Below, in pieces: positions 4,384 to 5,256 of a stretch of 5,256 nucleotides of DNA. Below the pieces are notes generated by a model. It made no database searches. It saw nothing but the letters and a program-made list of their open reading frames with translations, and had not been told where the DNA came from. Every line of letters begins with the position of its first letter. The first letter of the stretch is position 1. A program made the translations under genes and the position numbers. The stretch is from Spirochaetaceae bacterium (lineage in GTDB: Bacteria; Spirochaetota; Spirochaetia; Treponematales; Breznakiellaceae), in assembly GCA_031255115.1 (NCBI GenBank), contig JAIRTD010000231.1:1-5256 (forward strand). The letters are read 5' to 3'.

Positions 4384-5256
4384 CTACTCCATCTCCCTAA
4401 AAACGCTGCGGGAAAGGGGTATGGACAGCATAAAGGCAAAGACATCGGCCAGGGGCTGACTGAGTTCTACGCCAAGAAGGCCCAGGGAGCGGGACAGCAC
4501 AAAGAGAACAGGTATCAGAAAAATGCCCTGCCGGGACATGGCCATGACGCTGGCCCGCACGGTCTTTCCCATGCTCTGCATCATCATATTACTCAGCACT
4601 ATCCATGCGCATAACGGAAAAACAATACTCTGAAACCTCATGGCAGAGGTTCCGATTTCTATAAGCTGGAGATCGTCGCGTCTGAATACCGCGATAATAT
4701 GGGGGGCAAAAACAAAGAGCAGCACACTCATCCCCAAGAGGACAATCAGCGCGGTACGGGTACAAAAACGGTACGCCCGCTTTACCCGGTCAAAGAGACC
4801 TGCGCCGTAGTTAAAGCTGCACACCGGCTGGAAACCCTGGCCGAACCCGGCAAGGGCGGATGAGCAAAACCAGAACACCCGGTTTACTATGGACAGGGCC
4901 GCTATGGCAGCGTCTCCATAAACTCCTGCGACGTGGTTGACCATGGCCGCGGCAAGACTGGTAATCCCCTGCCGGATAAGAGACGGGACGCCGCCCCTGA
5001 TCATTTCCCGGAATACCTCCAGGCGGGGACAAAAGTCGCCAAAGCGTATCGGAACATCGCCCCTGATCCGTATTATGATATACAACAGGGCGCAGCTGAC
5101 AAACTGACTGATCATGGTGGCAAGGGCCGCGCCCTGTACGCCCATCTTGAAGACAAAGATCAGCAGGGGGTCCAGGGCTATATTCAAAAGCGCGCCGCTG
5201 GTCATGCCTATAAGCCCTGATATGGCATTGCCCTGGTATCTGAGCTGGCAGTTAAG
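4384..5256 (-). CDS. MATE-family multidrug/Na+ or H+ antiporter, C-terminal 290 residues (N-terminus outside window)
   Basis: The frame is open from the window edge to a stop at 4386-4384. The first visible residues, LRYQGNA and then SGALLNIALDPLLIF, match the region around the fifth membrane helix of MATE transporters. About 160 of the usual ~450 residues are therefore missing upstream, and the internal Met at 5205 is not the true start. The segment GFGQGFQPVCSFNYGA is the hallmark of the second MATE half (QG.QP....NYGA), closest in character to the MepA/DinF-like bacterial group. Seven to eight hydrophobic helices follow one another through the region, ending in the short cytoplasmic tail SRSVFREME. 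It acts in the inner membrane, exporting cationic or other toxic compounds against an ion gradient. The substrate cannot be read from the sequence. Its stop is 83 bases from the end of the convergent 860-residue gene. Confidence 0.9.
   Translation of the reverse strand, partial: LNCQLRYQGNAISGLIGMTSGALLNIALDPLLIFVFKMGVQGAALATMISQFVSCALLYIIIRIRGDVPIRFGDFCPRLEVFREMIRGGVPSLIRQGITSLAAAMVNHVAGVYGDAAIAALSIVNRVFWFCSSALAGFGQGFQPVCSFNYGAGLFDRVKRAYRFCTRTALIVLLGMSVLLFVFAPHIIAVFRRDDLQLIEIGTSAMRFQSIVFPLCAWIVLSNMMMQSMGKTVRASVMAMSRQGIFLIPVLFVLSRSLGLLGVELSQPLADVFAFMLSIPLSRSVFREME

Overview
The window looks like chromosomal DNA from a spirochaete, most likely a Treponema-type organism. This rests on the gene types: a DUF3782-like coiled-coil/nuclease-fold protein, and a large exported protein joining a CsgG/TolB-like domain, a PQQ-type propeller and HEAT-like helices. 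Neither tRNA gene encodes its CCA end. The assignment is an inference from protein character, not from a marker gene.

Layout. (1) Positions 1-398, minus strand: the N-terminal 132 codons of a putative PD-(D/E)XK-fold protein, cut by the window edge. (2) 399-730: about 330 bases without a gene, holding a candidate promoter for each flanking gene and a perfect GC hairpin. (3) 731-815: tRNA-Ser(UGA). (4) 816-1527: a non-coding array of three copies of a ~148-bp hairpin-rich element. Each copy ends in a repeat of the last 15 bases of the tRNA-Ser gene, and a conserved pair of perfect hairpins, one terminator-like, separates copies 1/2 and 2/3. (5) 1540-1613: tRNA-Arg(GCG). (6) 1718-4300, plus strand: an 860-residue exported multidomain protein. 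(7) 4384-5256, minus strand and convergent: the C-terminal 290 residues of a MATE-family transporter.

The three protein genes are not an operon and do not form an obvious pathway. The unusual part is the array between the two tRNAs. In every copy, two perfect hairpins present a five-base loop AGGAN. Across the copies the stems and AGGA are invariant, and only the fifth loop base changes (C, T or G). CAGGA(C/T/G)G in a hairpin loop closely resembles the repeated motif of CsrB-type RNAs that sequester CsrA. I therefore propose, as a hypothesis only, that the array encodes a CsrA-binding or other structured RNA. The main alternative is a palindromic repeat family that has accumulated at the 3' end of a tRNA gene.
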